Shown piece after piece: positions 32,082 through 43,527 of a stretch of DNA of 64,000 nucleotides; position 1 is the first letter of the stretch; each line of letters begins with the position of its first letter. This stretch comes from Cannabis sativa. Its lineage: Eukaryota > Streptophyta > Magnoliopsida > Rosales > Cannabaceae. The DNA lies in the NCBI RefSeq assembly GCF_029168945.1, contig NC_083606.1, forward strand, positions 20,114,041 through 20,178,040, written 5' to 3'. The translations under genes and the position numbers were made by a program. A model generated the notes under the pieces. It ran no database searches, was not told where the DNA came from, and saw only the letters and a program-made list of their open reading frames with translations.

Positions 32082-35000
32082 ACTAGCCTCAGAGCCATGG
32101 TAATTGATTTGCTTGCAAGAAATTTGGACTTTAAAATGATTGTTTGATGTTTTGGATGGTATCATGTTGTATTGAGTGTTATTTGATGATTGATTGATGT
32201 TTGTAAATTTTTGTGAAAAATAATTAAATATCTGTTTCTGAAATTATTTTTATTGGATAGTATGGAAAAAATTAAGCAATTTACTTTTTTACAGAACTCA
32301 ATTTCGATTTAATTTGAATTAGTTATGATTTTTTGAAGTTTCGAAAAATATCGGGATGGTGTCACTGCCCCACGCGCGCGAAAACTGTCCGTACAGCTCG
32401 CATTTTTTTCGTTTTTCTTCGATTTTTCATGCTTTTTCATGGATTTAACTTCCGATTTTTTGTTAGTTCTGTATTTATACTATTACTATTCCTAATTCAA
32501 TTCTAATTATCATTATGAATTAATTTAATATTTTTTAAATTTAATTCAAGATATTAGTGTAATTTGAATTTAAAAATAGTTAGTATCTATCTTTTTTTGC
32601 TTAATAATTTATCTTATTTTTAAATTTGATTATATCTTATCTTATTTTTAAATTTAAGGTCAGATTTTAAATTTTTAAATTAATTTTTTTTTTAAATAAT
32701 TTAACCTTATTTAAATTTAAAATAAGATAACTATAATCATGTAATTTTAAATAAATGTAAAATATTTTGCTAACTTTTAAATTTTGTTATTTTATTTATT
32801 TAAATTACATTTAAAATCTGAAAAAGATATTCATTTATCTTTTTTAATTTTTATTTATAAAATAACATTTAAATTTTAAAAGTAGTTAGCAAATTTTGAA
32901 ATGATATTTAGGGTTGTTGAAACCTAATTTTTCAAAATTGTAGGTTTCAATTTTAAATTTAATTTTTTTTAAATTTTCGAATTTTTCAAATATTTTTTTT
33001 AAAATTTTCGAAAATTATTTTTTTATTTAATTAATTATTTTCGAAATTAATTATTTAATTTAAAATTAAATAAATCCTACATCTAACTATCCAGCTAACC
33101 TTGTTGCAGGAGTTTGTGTTTTAGCTAATGTGTAAGTTTTCAAAACCTATTATTGCTTGATTGCAAATAGCCATGGTTAGCTTGTTGACAGATCCAATGA
33201 TCTGATTTTAACTCATGGCTCCCTTGGTCAAGTAAATAATTTGTAACAGGTAATTTTCACAATCTTCTTTCATCTGTGTATGACCTAGCAACATGATAGG
33301 ACCCATCCAAAGTGTGCCTGTGTGAGCTTATGTGTTTAATTTCATTATAGATGCATATAGGTTGCTGTTGCTAAATAAAATGTCATAGTTCTTGATAGAT
33401 TTTATTTAGGCCCATTTAGTTTTTGGGCTTAGTCAATTAATAACAGTTGTTCATTTTAAGGTTAAATTTCTCTCTTTTGGGCCTTGTGTGAGAGTTGGGA
33501 GCCATAGTAGTGGGTCCGACATACTGAACCCAACACCCCCTCACATGAACCACCCCAATTGTGAAGGCCCATTTGCCTGATTTGAATAACTGTACTAGGT
33601 TAATTAAACTAGTTTAACCTAATAAAATTGATTAGCAACATAATTAATTTCATTTATTTTGAAATTAATTTAAGAAAATTATAGTTTAAAGAATTTTATA
33701 TTCTAAGCTAAACTATATGTATTTTCTTGTATTTAATTAAATATAGAATTATAACCATCTAGATTCTTTCTGAAGCTTAATTTAAATTTTTCATTAAATA
33801 TTCCTATTTAAGTTGATATTTAGTTATCTACAACTAACCAACTTAAATCTGAATATCTTTTGGATTTAAAATTTCAAAATTAAGTTGAGAAATTTTAGGC
33901 ATTGGTTATTAAGATTCTTTAGATATTTTTTTAAGTTAATATCTTTTCGAATATTAACTTAAAATGGAATATTTTTAAATTAAGTGGTTACAACTTAATT
34001 TTTGATATTTAATTAAATTTAAATTTGAAAATATTTAAGTTCTAGATTTTTTCTAATACAACTTAAATTAGATATTTTTTTTCAAATTTTGTGGAAAAGA
34101 TACTCAGTCAAATAAGATATTTTATAGATAGTTATTTCTAGACTACTTATTATTTATAATATTAAATAGGAAAATATTATACATTGTGAAATTAATTATT
34201 TAAATAATTAATTTTGGTACAACTTATTTTAAGTATATTTTTTCCTAGTATTAAACTAGAGATTAATAATTAAGCCTTCTCTACACTTAATTATTTATTT
34301 CTTGAATTTAATACATTTAATTAATTTGAAAATTAAATATCTAAGTTGATTTTCATCATGATACTTAAATATTTCTTTTTAATGACACTTAATTAAATAG
34401 AAAATTATTTTTAGTTGAAATTTATTTTTTCAACTAAATTTAAATAATTTTCAAAATATATTTTTTCTTTATTTTATTAATCAAATTTCGAAATTGCATT
34501 TCTTTAATGCTGGAATTTCGAATTTTATTTGAAAAATAGATTAAAGTTGTAAATTATTTATTTTATTTTTGGACCAACTTAAATCAATGATTTTTTCATT
34601 TAATGATTAATTAAAATAAATGAAGTAAAATATATTTTTCTTTATTTTATTAATCAATTTTCGAAATTGCATTTCATAATGCAAGATGATTTTGAATTTA
34701 TCTTGAAAAATAGATTAAGTTGTAAATTAATTATTTATTTTAATTAATTCTTGGATCAACTTAAATCAATGATTTTTTTTCATTTATTGATTAATTTAAA
34801 ATAAATTGAATTAAAGTATATTATTAGAAATTGAATTAATTAGTCAAAGGAAAATCTAGATAGATGATATTTTTGCTTGAAGTATTTTTCTAGTGTATTT
34901 AATTAAATAGAAAATTAATATTTAAGTTGATTTTCATCATCATACTTAAATATTTGAAATTTTCTTATATATTTAATTAAATAGGAAAATTATATTTTTT

Positions 35001-36650
35001 GTTGTAAATTAATTTTATTAATTAATTTTGAACCAACATTAAATTAGAATAATTTTTCCAGGATTAATTTTTTATTTTAACATGCATTTTCGAAAATTGT
35101 GTCCTCGAATACTTTAATTTTTCGAAATGCAATATATATTTGTAGAAAATTAAATTTGAGTTGTAAATTAATTTAAATTAATTTTGTAAAAACTTAAATT
35201 GAATATTTTTCTAAATATTTATTGGAAATTATTACTAAGATGGAAATAATTCATGTTATTTTCATATCCATCTAAGTAAAATTTATAAATATTAAATTAA
35301 AATTTATATTTATAATTTTTCATTCTAAATTGGAAATTTTAATTAATAAATATATATATTTAAAATAAATAGATTAAATAAAGAGAATCAAAGAAAATAC
35401 AACTCTCTTTAAATAATGAGCTTTATTATTAAGATATTCGATCTCCATTGTGGGTTTTACACCGCGTTTGTTTTAGTGAGTAATCCTCCCTAATGGAGGA
35501 ACGTTCATTAGCAATTTTGCACCGTTTAATCTCGAATGATAAGTAGTTTGTAAGTGTTTTGTATGGTATGGATCACCCTAATGGTGGCGACCATACTTGA
35601 CTTGCAAATTATGAAACAATGGTGGAAGCTCATAAGATAGAATTGCCTTGACTCTCTCCTAAACGGGACAACGCTGAATTCCAATCTTGATCGAATAAAA
35701 GGTTGCTAGAATGTTTAACAGTTTAGATGAGCTGACAACTCTATTCAATGAATGGTAGCTTTGACTCTCGCCTAAACGGGACACTGATATCAGTTTGTTG
35801 AAAACCTTGGAAATTATTTAGGATTGTATGTTTTAGTATTTTCACTCCTACTTGCTATATGTTTAATAATTTCTGAATTGTGTATGAATTTATATTGAAC
35901 CATGTTATTTTCTGTTATTAAGTTGTAGTTTAATTTCGAATCTTCATTGTTGGTCTAACTTGGCCTATTTATCTAATGAGATAAATCCCTAGTGGATTTT
36001 CACCATTAGACATACATAATAGTGTTAGATCTCGAAAGATAAATATTGTATATGCGACATCTAACTGTTCATCAATTGATGACACCTTAGACTAGTATTT
36101 TTACAATATGAAACAAGAAGATTGTATAAATAAGATTACTTTGACATTCGCTAATCGAAGCATCGTTGGATTCTTATTTAATCAACGAAATTATCCTAAT
36201 TCCTCTTAGCTTATTCATTTCGAAAAGCTCAAAAACATATCATTGGATGAATGGTCTATAAATCATTTCATGTCATTCTATATTTTCTCTTAAGAAATTA
36301 AATGACGCATATGATTATAATCCCGAAATTCTATTCCCAATTGATATAAATCCTCAATCTTAGAAATCTCCTACTTGTATGGGCAAATCAGACTTAGAGT
36401 TAAATTAGTAGTGGTGGTCCAAGATAGAATTACTCATTATATTTGGTATAAATTTAAAGTCTTTGACTTTAATTTTAGATTCCAAACAGAAATTTTCTTA
36501 TATTTCTAATTCCAGAATACAATACAGTTACACTTTCTCAAGTGTTTAATATCCATCTTCTATTAATGGATTCAAACTGTATGGAATATGAGTTAGGTAT
36601 TCAGTGACCAGGATCAACTTTCAGTATTCTATGAACTCGTTGATGTAACT
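32082..36650 (+). other. Copia-A long non-coding AT-rich leader
   Basis: After the LTR comes CTCAGAGCC (primer-binding-like), then about 4.5 kb of extremely AT-rich DNA with no supported gag frame. It contains a short GC-rich spot (32369-32402) and a block of related short repeats at 35455-35800 (CCTAATGGAGG, CCTAATGGTGG, CTCTCCTAAACGGGAC, CTCGCCTAAACGGGAC). The same landmarks occur in reverse in copia-B (60680-63516), so this leader is a family trait rather than random filler. Confidence 0.65.
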
Positions 36651-37599
36651 ACACCTAAGTCATCAAAAGACACTACCACTTTTTTTTTTAATCTATGGCA
36701 TTTGTATCTTGTTCATAGTGGATTTGACAAGATCAATCTCTGCAAAGAGTTAATATGCCTATATCCACTGAAAGTAGTTCATCTCATTCGTAGATGGATG
36801 TACATTCAGGGGTGGATATGAGTTTTTCGTTGTATTCTTAAAATGATCACTCTAGATTATACCTTATGCAAAGAAATTAGAAATGTTTGAAAAATTTCAT
36901 TAATTTCTAACAATGGTTAAAACCATTAAAGTAAGTGGTTAAAGATCTTGCGAACTGATAGGGGTGGAGAAATAGTTAGTAGATCAGTTCAAAGATCATT
37001 AATTTGATTTTTGAATTATGTCCAAACTTACCTCCCCAGAAATTTCGAGTTGCATGTTGATGATTAGTTACTAGTCGTTGCCTAATTCCTTCTATGGTAA
37101 TACAATTTCAGAATGATGGAATGGTTGTATACTTAATGTAAATCATTACTAGATTCATGGATGACCTAATCAAAATCTTAAGAAAAGCTAGAACTGTTAA
37201 CCATGGTTTGTTAGCTGTTCTAAGTGATTAGGGGTGGACCATCCCATTGTCAATAGATAAGAAAGTGTTTGTTCAAACAAATACTACTTTTCTAAGATAA
37301 TGACTAAGTCTGAAAACAAGTAGCAAATAAAGGAGATATTTTTCTTGATTCCAAAAGTGTTCTATCATCTTATATAACATATGATGATCCCACTGCCTCT
37401 GTTGTCTTGTCACAACCGAAGAGATCAATACCATTTAGTTTTCTTCGACATAATTCACGGTACCTTGTTGTAGTGGGAGAGTTTCTAGGAACTCACCTTC
37501 TTATGACTTGGGAGACACTAGTGATTAAAATCCATTGTGAGTTTAAACAAGTAATGGATTGTCAAGATAAGAAACTAAGAAGAAAGCCAATAGAACTAT

Positions 37600-38032
37600 T
37601 GTGACAGTCAGTAGTCCCGTGATCCGTAAGGGAAAATACCGGGTAAGCTGTGCAATCCCACACCGCCTGGGGAAGGTCAAGTGGGATGATTCTGAGACTG
37701 TGTAGGTATGGGACTACACAGTTGAAGAGGGCTTAAATGGATTGATTGGTACTACCTATATCAACAAGGTGCATCTTGTTTTTCGGTAGCCCATCACGAA
37801 AGAACTCCACAGTTAAGCGTGCTTGACCTGGGAGCAATTTCAGGATGGGTGACCTCCTGGGAAGTTTTCCCAGGAAGCGTGCGAGTGAGGACAAAGCACG
37901 CTGGAAACACTCGTGTTGGTCTGTAGGGTCAGTCATCGATCCAGGAAGCAGCCAGAGTGACGTACTCGTGTATAAGAGCCATTATTCCGTGGGTGTAAGG
38001 GCCCAATGGAGGCTTGAAGCGGGGACGTTACA
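37600..38032 (+). repeat. Cassandra 5' LTR
   Basis: 433 bp. The 5S-like part is about 37770-37866. Confidence 0.93.
37811..37864 (+). promoter_or_regulatory. 5S rRNA-like internal RNA polymerase III promoter, Cassandra 5' LTR
   Basis: An A-box-like AGTTAAGCGTGCTT (37811-37824), a GGAGCAAT intermediate element (37831-37838) and a C-box-like AGGATGGGTGACCTCCTGGG (37842-37861) have the spacing of the plant 5S rRNA gene control region. The flanks diverge from true 5S, so this is not a 5S gene. Confidence 0.85.
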
Positions 38033-38104
38033 AATGGTATCAGAGCCTTGACCCAGCCGGAAGTGTGGTCGACGAGGACGTCGGACCCCGTAAGGGGGGG
38101 TGAT

Positions 38105-38537
38105 TGTGACAGTCAGTAGTCCCGTGATCCGTAAGGGAAAATACCGGGTAAGCTCTGCAATCCCACACCGCCTGGGGAAGGTCAAGTGGGATGATTCTGA
38201 GACTGTGTAGGTATGGGACTACACAGTTGAAGAGGGCTTAAATGGATTGATTGGTACTACCTATATCAACAAGGTGCATCTTGTTTTTCGGTAGCCCATC
38301 ACGAAAGAACTCCACAGTTAAGCGTGCTTGACCTGGGAGCAATTTCAGGATGGGTGACCTCCTGGGAAGTTTTCCCAGGAAGCGTGCGAGTGAGGACAAA
38401 GCACGCTGGAAACACTCGTGTTGGTCTGTAGGGTCAGTCATCGATCCAGGAAGCAGCCAGAGTGACGTACTCGTGTATAAGAGCCATTATTCCGTGGGTG
38501 TAAGGGCCCAATGGAGGCTTGAAGCGGGGACGTTACA
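38105..38537 (+). repeat. Cassandra 3' LTR
   Basis: Same length as the 5' copy and nearly identical. The 5S-like boxes recur at 38316-38329 and 38347-38366. Confidence 0.93.
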
Positions 38538-39425
38538 ACTATGGTTTAATCCATTCACATGGAGTAACCTAAAGTTTTCTATTACAAGGACATAAAAGGA
38601 AATTTTTGTTTATAAGTCTACTCAATGGACTTAACAAACTTCCTGTTCCTAGTATTATAGTTTTGAGTTTATCTAAACCTATGGCTTGTGGTATACCTGG
38701 TAATTACTTACTCTAATGCAAGAAACTTACTTTAGTAAGATGCTGAAGCATTTTCTTTCTAATGGCAATCTATAGAAGCTTCACAACTTCTTAGACATAG
38801 ATTTTATTTATCTAAGGAAAAGTCTCAACTATTCCAGAAAAGATAAAGCCATTTCTTATATCAACAGTGAGAGGTCTTAGATATGCTTTTGTATGCCTTA
38901 GACCAGATACCTGCTGTTGAGTGGGAGTAATGAGTAGGTATCAGATTAATCCAGGAGAAGAACATTGGAAGACAATCAAGTAAATCTTAAGATAAAGAAG
39001 AGGAACTATATGTTAGTCTATAAGGGTGTGTTTAAAAACCTATCTGAAGTCTCTAGGTCTACCAGAGAGGGACTGAATGTTAAGGTTGCAGGAAAGGTAC
39101 TTATTCAGTCTAAGGAAAGTTCTATACATTTTTGGCATCATTCCAAATTGCCTTAAACTACTAGTGTTAATTTCCTGATTAACCAAAAGTAGTTGCCAAA
39201 GATATAGAATCCAGTATCCCAAGAGAGTAGACATATAGAGAGGAATTTCACATTATCAATGATTTTGTGATTAAGGAAGAGTGATAGTGGAGGAAAGGTT
39301 GTGGTTAATTCAACCTTTCAGATCCTATTACGAGGAGTTTACTACTACTACACTTGATTTGTATATCAAGGTGTTGAGATTATTTGAAACGCACTTTTTG
39401 TTTTATATTAGTGCAAGTGGGAGTT

Positions 39426-41307
39426 TGTTGGGTTTTATGCCCTTAATAAAACTCATTTCAATATAATCAGATTTACTTATTAATATAGATCAGAAATAAC
39501 ATTTAATGTTGCATGGTTCACATGATTTATTTCATGATTATATGTACATAATGTATGAATTCTTCTGAAACCCTTTTCACATACTTGATCCCGTTTATTG
39601 TGTCGTCAACACATTGGAAAGTAAACATGACTATGTGAATAAAGTTTCCTAGATTTATCAGACACAGGGTTTTACTGATATGATAATCTACAACAGAGTT
39701 TACTTGCATTTGGAGAAGTGCTATGTTCTTTCCAGAGCATTGGTTAAAGTAAAGCTCAGGTTGCATGCATGAAGTATGCATCGGAAGGGACCGATATTGA
39801 ACTTTGACTTAGATTTATTAAACTTACCGTAATAACTATTCAAGTCAATATCGCCTAGTTGATCGTAGATCAAATGTTCTTAATCCTGTTATGATTAGGC
39901 TCGATCTCAAGAGGCTATTCGTGTTCTTTGATTTGTTAGTTAAGCATACTTTTAGGTCAGGGTGATACGTACATTTTGGGAACACGGTAGTGCAATTGAG
40001 TGGGAGCGCTAGCATAAACATGGAATCTATAGCTTCTATCTGGCGAATAGTAAGTAAAAGATGATCTCCTTCAAGCTTGACCAAACGAAAATAAATGGTG
40101 GAGTACTCATTTCACATAAGCTGAAATATCATTTATACGGGGTCAAGTGTTTTAAGGATAAAATACATTGTAGGGTGTAACGGTAATCTAATCCCTTTAC
40201 AGTGTAGATCATTCATATAGAGGATCATTGATCACATTAGGATTATAACAATGGATAACTAATGATGCATCTATATGGTGGAACATATAGAGCATTCTAA
40301 ATACTGAGAGTGCAATTCTAAGTTCTATCCGTGGATTCAACGAAAAATTAATAAGTTAGTGAATTTTAGTGCTAAATTCTCTATCTACTTTTTGGAAGCT
40401 CAGTTATATAGACCCATGGTCCCCGCACTAGTTGAGATAATATTGCTTGTAAGACTCATATAATTGGTTTTGATTAATCAATTATAATTCTCAAATTAGA
40501 CTATGTCTATTTGTGAATTTTTCACTAAGTAAGGGCGAAATCGTAAAGAAAGAGTTTATAGGGGCATATTTGTTAATTATGATACTTTGTATGGTTCAAT
40601 TAATAAATATGATAAATGACAATATTATTTAATAATTATTTATAGTTATGAAATTGTTAGAATTGGCATTCAAATGGTTGAATTTGAAAATTGGCGTTTT
40701 TGAGAAAATCAGATGCAGAAAAGATAAAACTGCAAAATTGCAAAAAGTGAGGCCCAAATCCACTAAGCATGGCCGGCCACTTTTGTAGGAAATTTAAACT
40801 GAAATTTTCATTATTTTAATGTCAAATAATTCAAACCTAACCCTAGTGGAATGCTATAAATAGATAGTGCAGGCTTCAGGAAAATTACACTTCTGATTCA
40901 GAAAAAACTGAGCCTTCTCTCTCCCTATCTTTGGCCGAACCCACTCTCTCTCTCTTCCTCATTGAGATTTCGAAATTCTTAGTGTAAGAGTAGTGCCCAC
41001 ACACAGCAAGTGATACCTCAATCATAGTGAGGAAGATCGTGAAGAAAGACTTTCAGCAAGAAGGAGGTTTCAGCATCAAAGATTCAGAGAAAGAGATCCA
41101 GGTTCAGATATTGATAATGCTCTGCTAGAGAAAGGAATCAAGGGCTAGATATCTGAACGGAAGGAGTCATTATATTCCGCTGCACCCAATGTAAGGTTTC
41201 TTAAACTTTATACGTGTTTATTTCATCGTTTTAGAAAGTTCATATTTAGGGTGTTAATAAACATACTTGTGAGTAGATCTAAGATCCTGGTAAAATAATT
41301 TCCAACA
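39426..41307 (+). repeat. Copia-A 3' LTR
   Basis: Uninterrupted 1,882-bp LTR, TGTTGGG...CCAACA, preceded by the polypurine tract AAGTGGGAGTT. The target duplication ATATG follows. Confidence 0.92.
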
Positions 41308-41768
41308 ATATGTGCTTTTGGATAAAGGACACGTGGCAAAATAATAGAAGATCAACTTATCTATAAGTGCAGGCAGATGTCAAAGAGTCATGAAAAGAGT
41401 CTAAGATGGATGTCGATTGCACAAGGAGAATCGGAAGCCACATGCGAGGCAAAAGTCGAATAGCTTTATGACAGTTATTCTTGTCTGACATTGAAGCAGA
41501 TCTTGTCTACCGTGTTAGACAATGATAGTGTGCCCACACCCTCTAAACACTCTACTTTGTCCGATGGTTCCTCTAAGCATTTTGTCCACTAAGTGCAAGC
41601 CTTTTCCCAATGTGCCCAACACCAACAATGGTCCCCACTATATGGACAGGTCGTCACACAAGAAAGAACCATCTTAAGGGCCCAAAAGTTAGATTTTTAA
41701 TGTATTTCACACTAATAGTGGGCCTTTTTACAAAAACAGTAGATGGGTCATGAGTATGCCCATGACAG
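41308..41768 (+). repeat. Old Tat-like LTR fragment (5' copy)
   Basis: Resembles 52090-52640: GATAAAGGACACGTGGC versus GAATAAAGGACATATGGC, and shared GAGTCTAAGA, TTATTCTTGTCTGACAT and AATAGTGGG blocks. Its first nine bases are probably 22562-22570, displaced by copia-A. The 3' part is lost at the solo LTR. Confidence 0.7.
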
Positions 41769-43527
41769 TGTTGGAAATTATTTTACCAGGATCTTAGATC
41801 TACTCACAAGTATGTTGATTAACACCCTAAATATGAACTTCTAAAACGATTATAAAATTAAACACACATAAAGTATGAGAAACCTTACATTGGGTGTAGC
41901 GGAATAATATGTCTCCTTCCGTTCAGATCTCTAACCCTTGTATCCTTTATGTCGCAGAGTATTATCAAGATCTGAACCTGGATCTCTTTCTCTCCTTTCT
42001 GTAATGCTGAATCTCCTTCTTGTTTAATGTCTTTCTTCACGATCTTCCTCACTATGATTGAGGTATCACTTGCTGTGTGTGGGCACTACTCTATCACTAA
42101 GAGGTTCGAAATTATTCAAGGAAGAAGAAGAGGGTGAAGGTGGCGGCTAGGTTTAGAGAGAGAAGACTCAGGTTTTTCTCTGAAGGAAACAAGATGTGAA
42201 AGTGTATATTTCCTGAAGCCTTCACTATCTATTTATAGCATACCACATAGGGTTAGGCTTGAATTATTTGGCATTAAAATAATGAAAATATCAGATGATA
42301 TTTCCTATAAAAGTGGCCAACCATGGCTTTATGGATTTGGGCCTCACTTTTGCAAATTTTGCAGTTTTATCAATTCTGCATCTTACTTTCTCAAAAATGC
42401 CAATTTTCAAATTCAACCATTTAAATGCCAATTCTAATTATTTAATAACTATAAATAATTATTAAATAATATTGTCATTTATCATATTTATTAATTGAAC
42501 CATACAAAGTATCTTAATTAACAAATATGCTCTAAAAACTCTTTCTTACAATTTCGCCCGTACTTAGTGAAAAATTCACAAATAGACATAGTCTAATTTG
42601 AGAATTATAATTGATTAATCAAAACCAATTAAATGAGTCTTACAAGTTATATTGTCTCAACTAGTGGGGGGACCATGGGTCTATATAACCGAGCTTCCAA
42701 TAAGCAGATCAAGAATTTATAACCTAAATTCACTGACTTATCAATTCTTCGTTGAATCCACGCATAGAACTTAGAATTGCACTCTCAGTATATAAAACGC
42801 TCTATATGTTCCACCATATAGACACGTCATTAGTTATCCATTGTTATAATCCTAATTTGATCAATGATCCTCTATATGAATGATCTACACTGTAAAGGGA
42901 TTTGATTACCGTAACGCCCTACAATGTATTTTATCCTTAAAACACTTATCCCCGTATAAATGATATTTCAGCTATGTGAAATGAGTACTCCACCATTTAT
43001 TTTTGTTTGGTCAAGCTCGAAGGAAATCATCCTTTACTTTCTATTCGCCAGATAGAAGCTATAGATTCCATATTTATGTTAGCGCTACCACTCAATTGCA
43101 CTACTGTGTTCCCAAAATGTACGTATCACCCTGACCCAAAAGTAGGCTTAACTAACATATCAGGATTAAGATCATTTGATCTAGGATCAACTAGGCGATG
43201 TACGTATCACCAATGCTCTTGAAAGAACATAGCACTTCTCCAAATGCAAGTAAACTCTGTTGTAGATTATCATATCAGTAAAACCCTATGTCTGATAAAT
43301 CTAGGAAACTTTATTCACATAGTCATGTTTACTTTCCAATGTGTTGACGGCACAATAAACAGGATCAAGTATGTGAAAAGGGTTTCAGATGAATTTATAC
43401 ATTATGTACATATAATCATGAAATAAATCATGTGAACCATGCAACATTAAATGTTATTTCTGATCTATATTAATAAGTAAAGCTGATTATATTGAAATGA
43501 GTTTTATTTAGGGCATAAAACCCAACA
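41769..43527 (-). repeat. Solo copia LTR in reverse orientation
   Basis: Inverse of the copia-A LTR family (CCAACA...TGTTGGG read on -), 1,759 bp, with an internal deletion near 43150-43205. No internal element sequence is attached and the flanking pentamers (GACAG, CAATC) do not match. It is therefore a solo LTR left after recombination, with a flank lost. Confidence 0.8.

Larger units (their letters stand above)
37600..38537 (+). mobile_element. Cassandra-type TRIM with 5S rRNA-like LTRs
   Basis: Two 433-bp LTRs (37600-38032 and 38105-38537), TGTGACAG...GTTACA, flank a 72-bp interior. That interior is a primer-binding site (TGGTATCAGAGCC at 38035-38047) and a polypurine tract (AAGGGGGGGTGAT ending 38104), with no coding. 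The 5-bp duplication ACTAT is at 37595-37599 and 38538-38542. I see one difference between the LTRs (GCTGTGC at about 37651 versus GCTCTGC at about 38156), so it is very young. Cassandra elements are non-autonomous TRIMs of vascular plants whose LTRs carry 5S-derived DNA; they depend on proteins of other elements. Confidence 0.94.
36650..39425 (+). pseudogene. Decayed copia pol of copia-A (split by Cassandra)
   Basis: Fragments in all three frames still match the copia-B polyprotein: a GAG-pre-integrase motif near 36690 (LWHL, then HSGFDKI), an integrase piece near 36940-36970 (LRTDRGGE-like), and an RT/RNase H piece near 38870-39030 (TVRGLRYAFVCLRPD-like). Stops and frameshifts are frequent. 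Cassandra occupies 37600-38537. Most RT sequence is missing or unrecognisable. Confidence 0.65.
22571..41307 (+). mobile_element. Copia-A: Ty1/copia LTR element with two nested insertions
   Basis: LTRs start TGTTGGG and end CCAACA. The 5-bp duplication ATATG is at 22566-22570 and 41308-41312. The 5' LTR is 22571-32081, interrupted by the gypsy element at 23552-31229. The 3' LTR is 39426-41307 (1,882 bp). Without the insert the 5' LTR is 1,828 bp, missing about 54 bp present in the 3' copy near 40565-40650. Primer-binding-like sequence is at 32084-32095 and the polypurine tract AAGTGGGAGTT precedes 39426. The interior is a long AT-rich leader followed by decayed pol. It is dead, but its boundaries are exact. 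Confidence 0.9.

Noticed and set aside
37770..37866. Genuine 5S rRNA gene
   Set aside because: Only the internal promoter part matches well. The 5' and 3' ends diverge and the sequence lies in both LTRs of a Cassandra element.
37733..38595. Paired 67- to 81-residue frames on both strands
   Set aside because: They repeat exactly because the Cassandra LTR is duplicated, and there is no protein family match.
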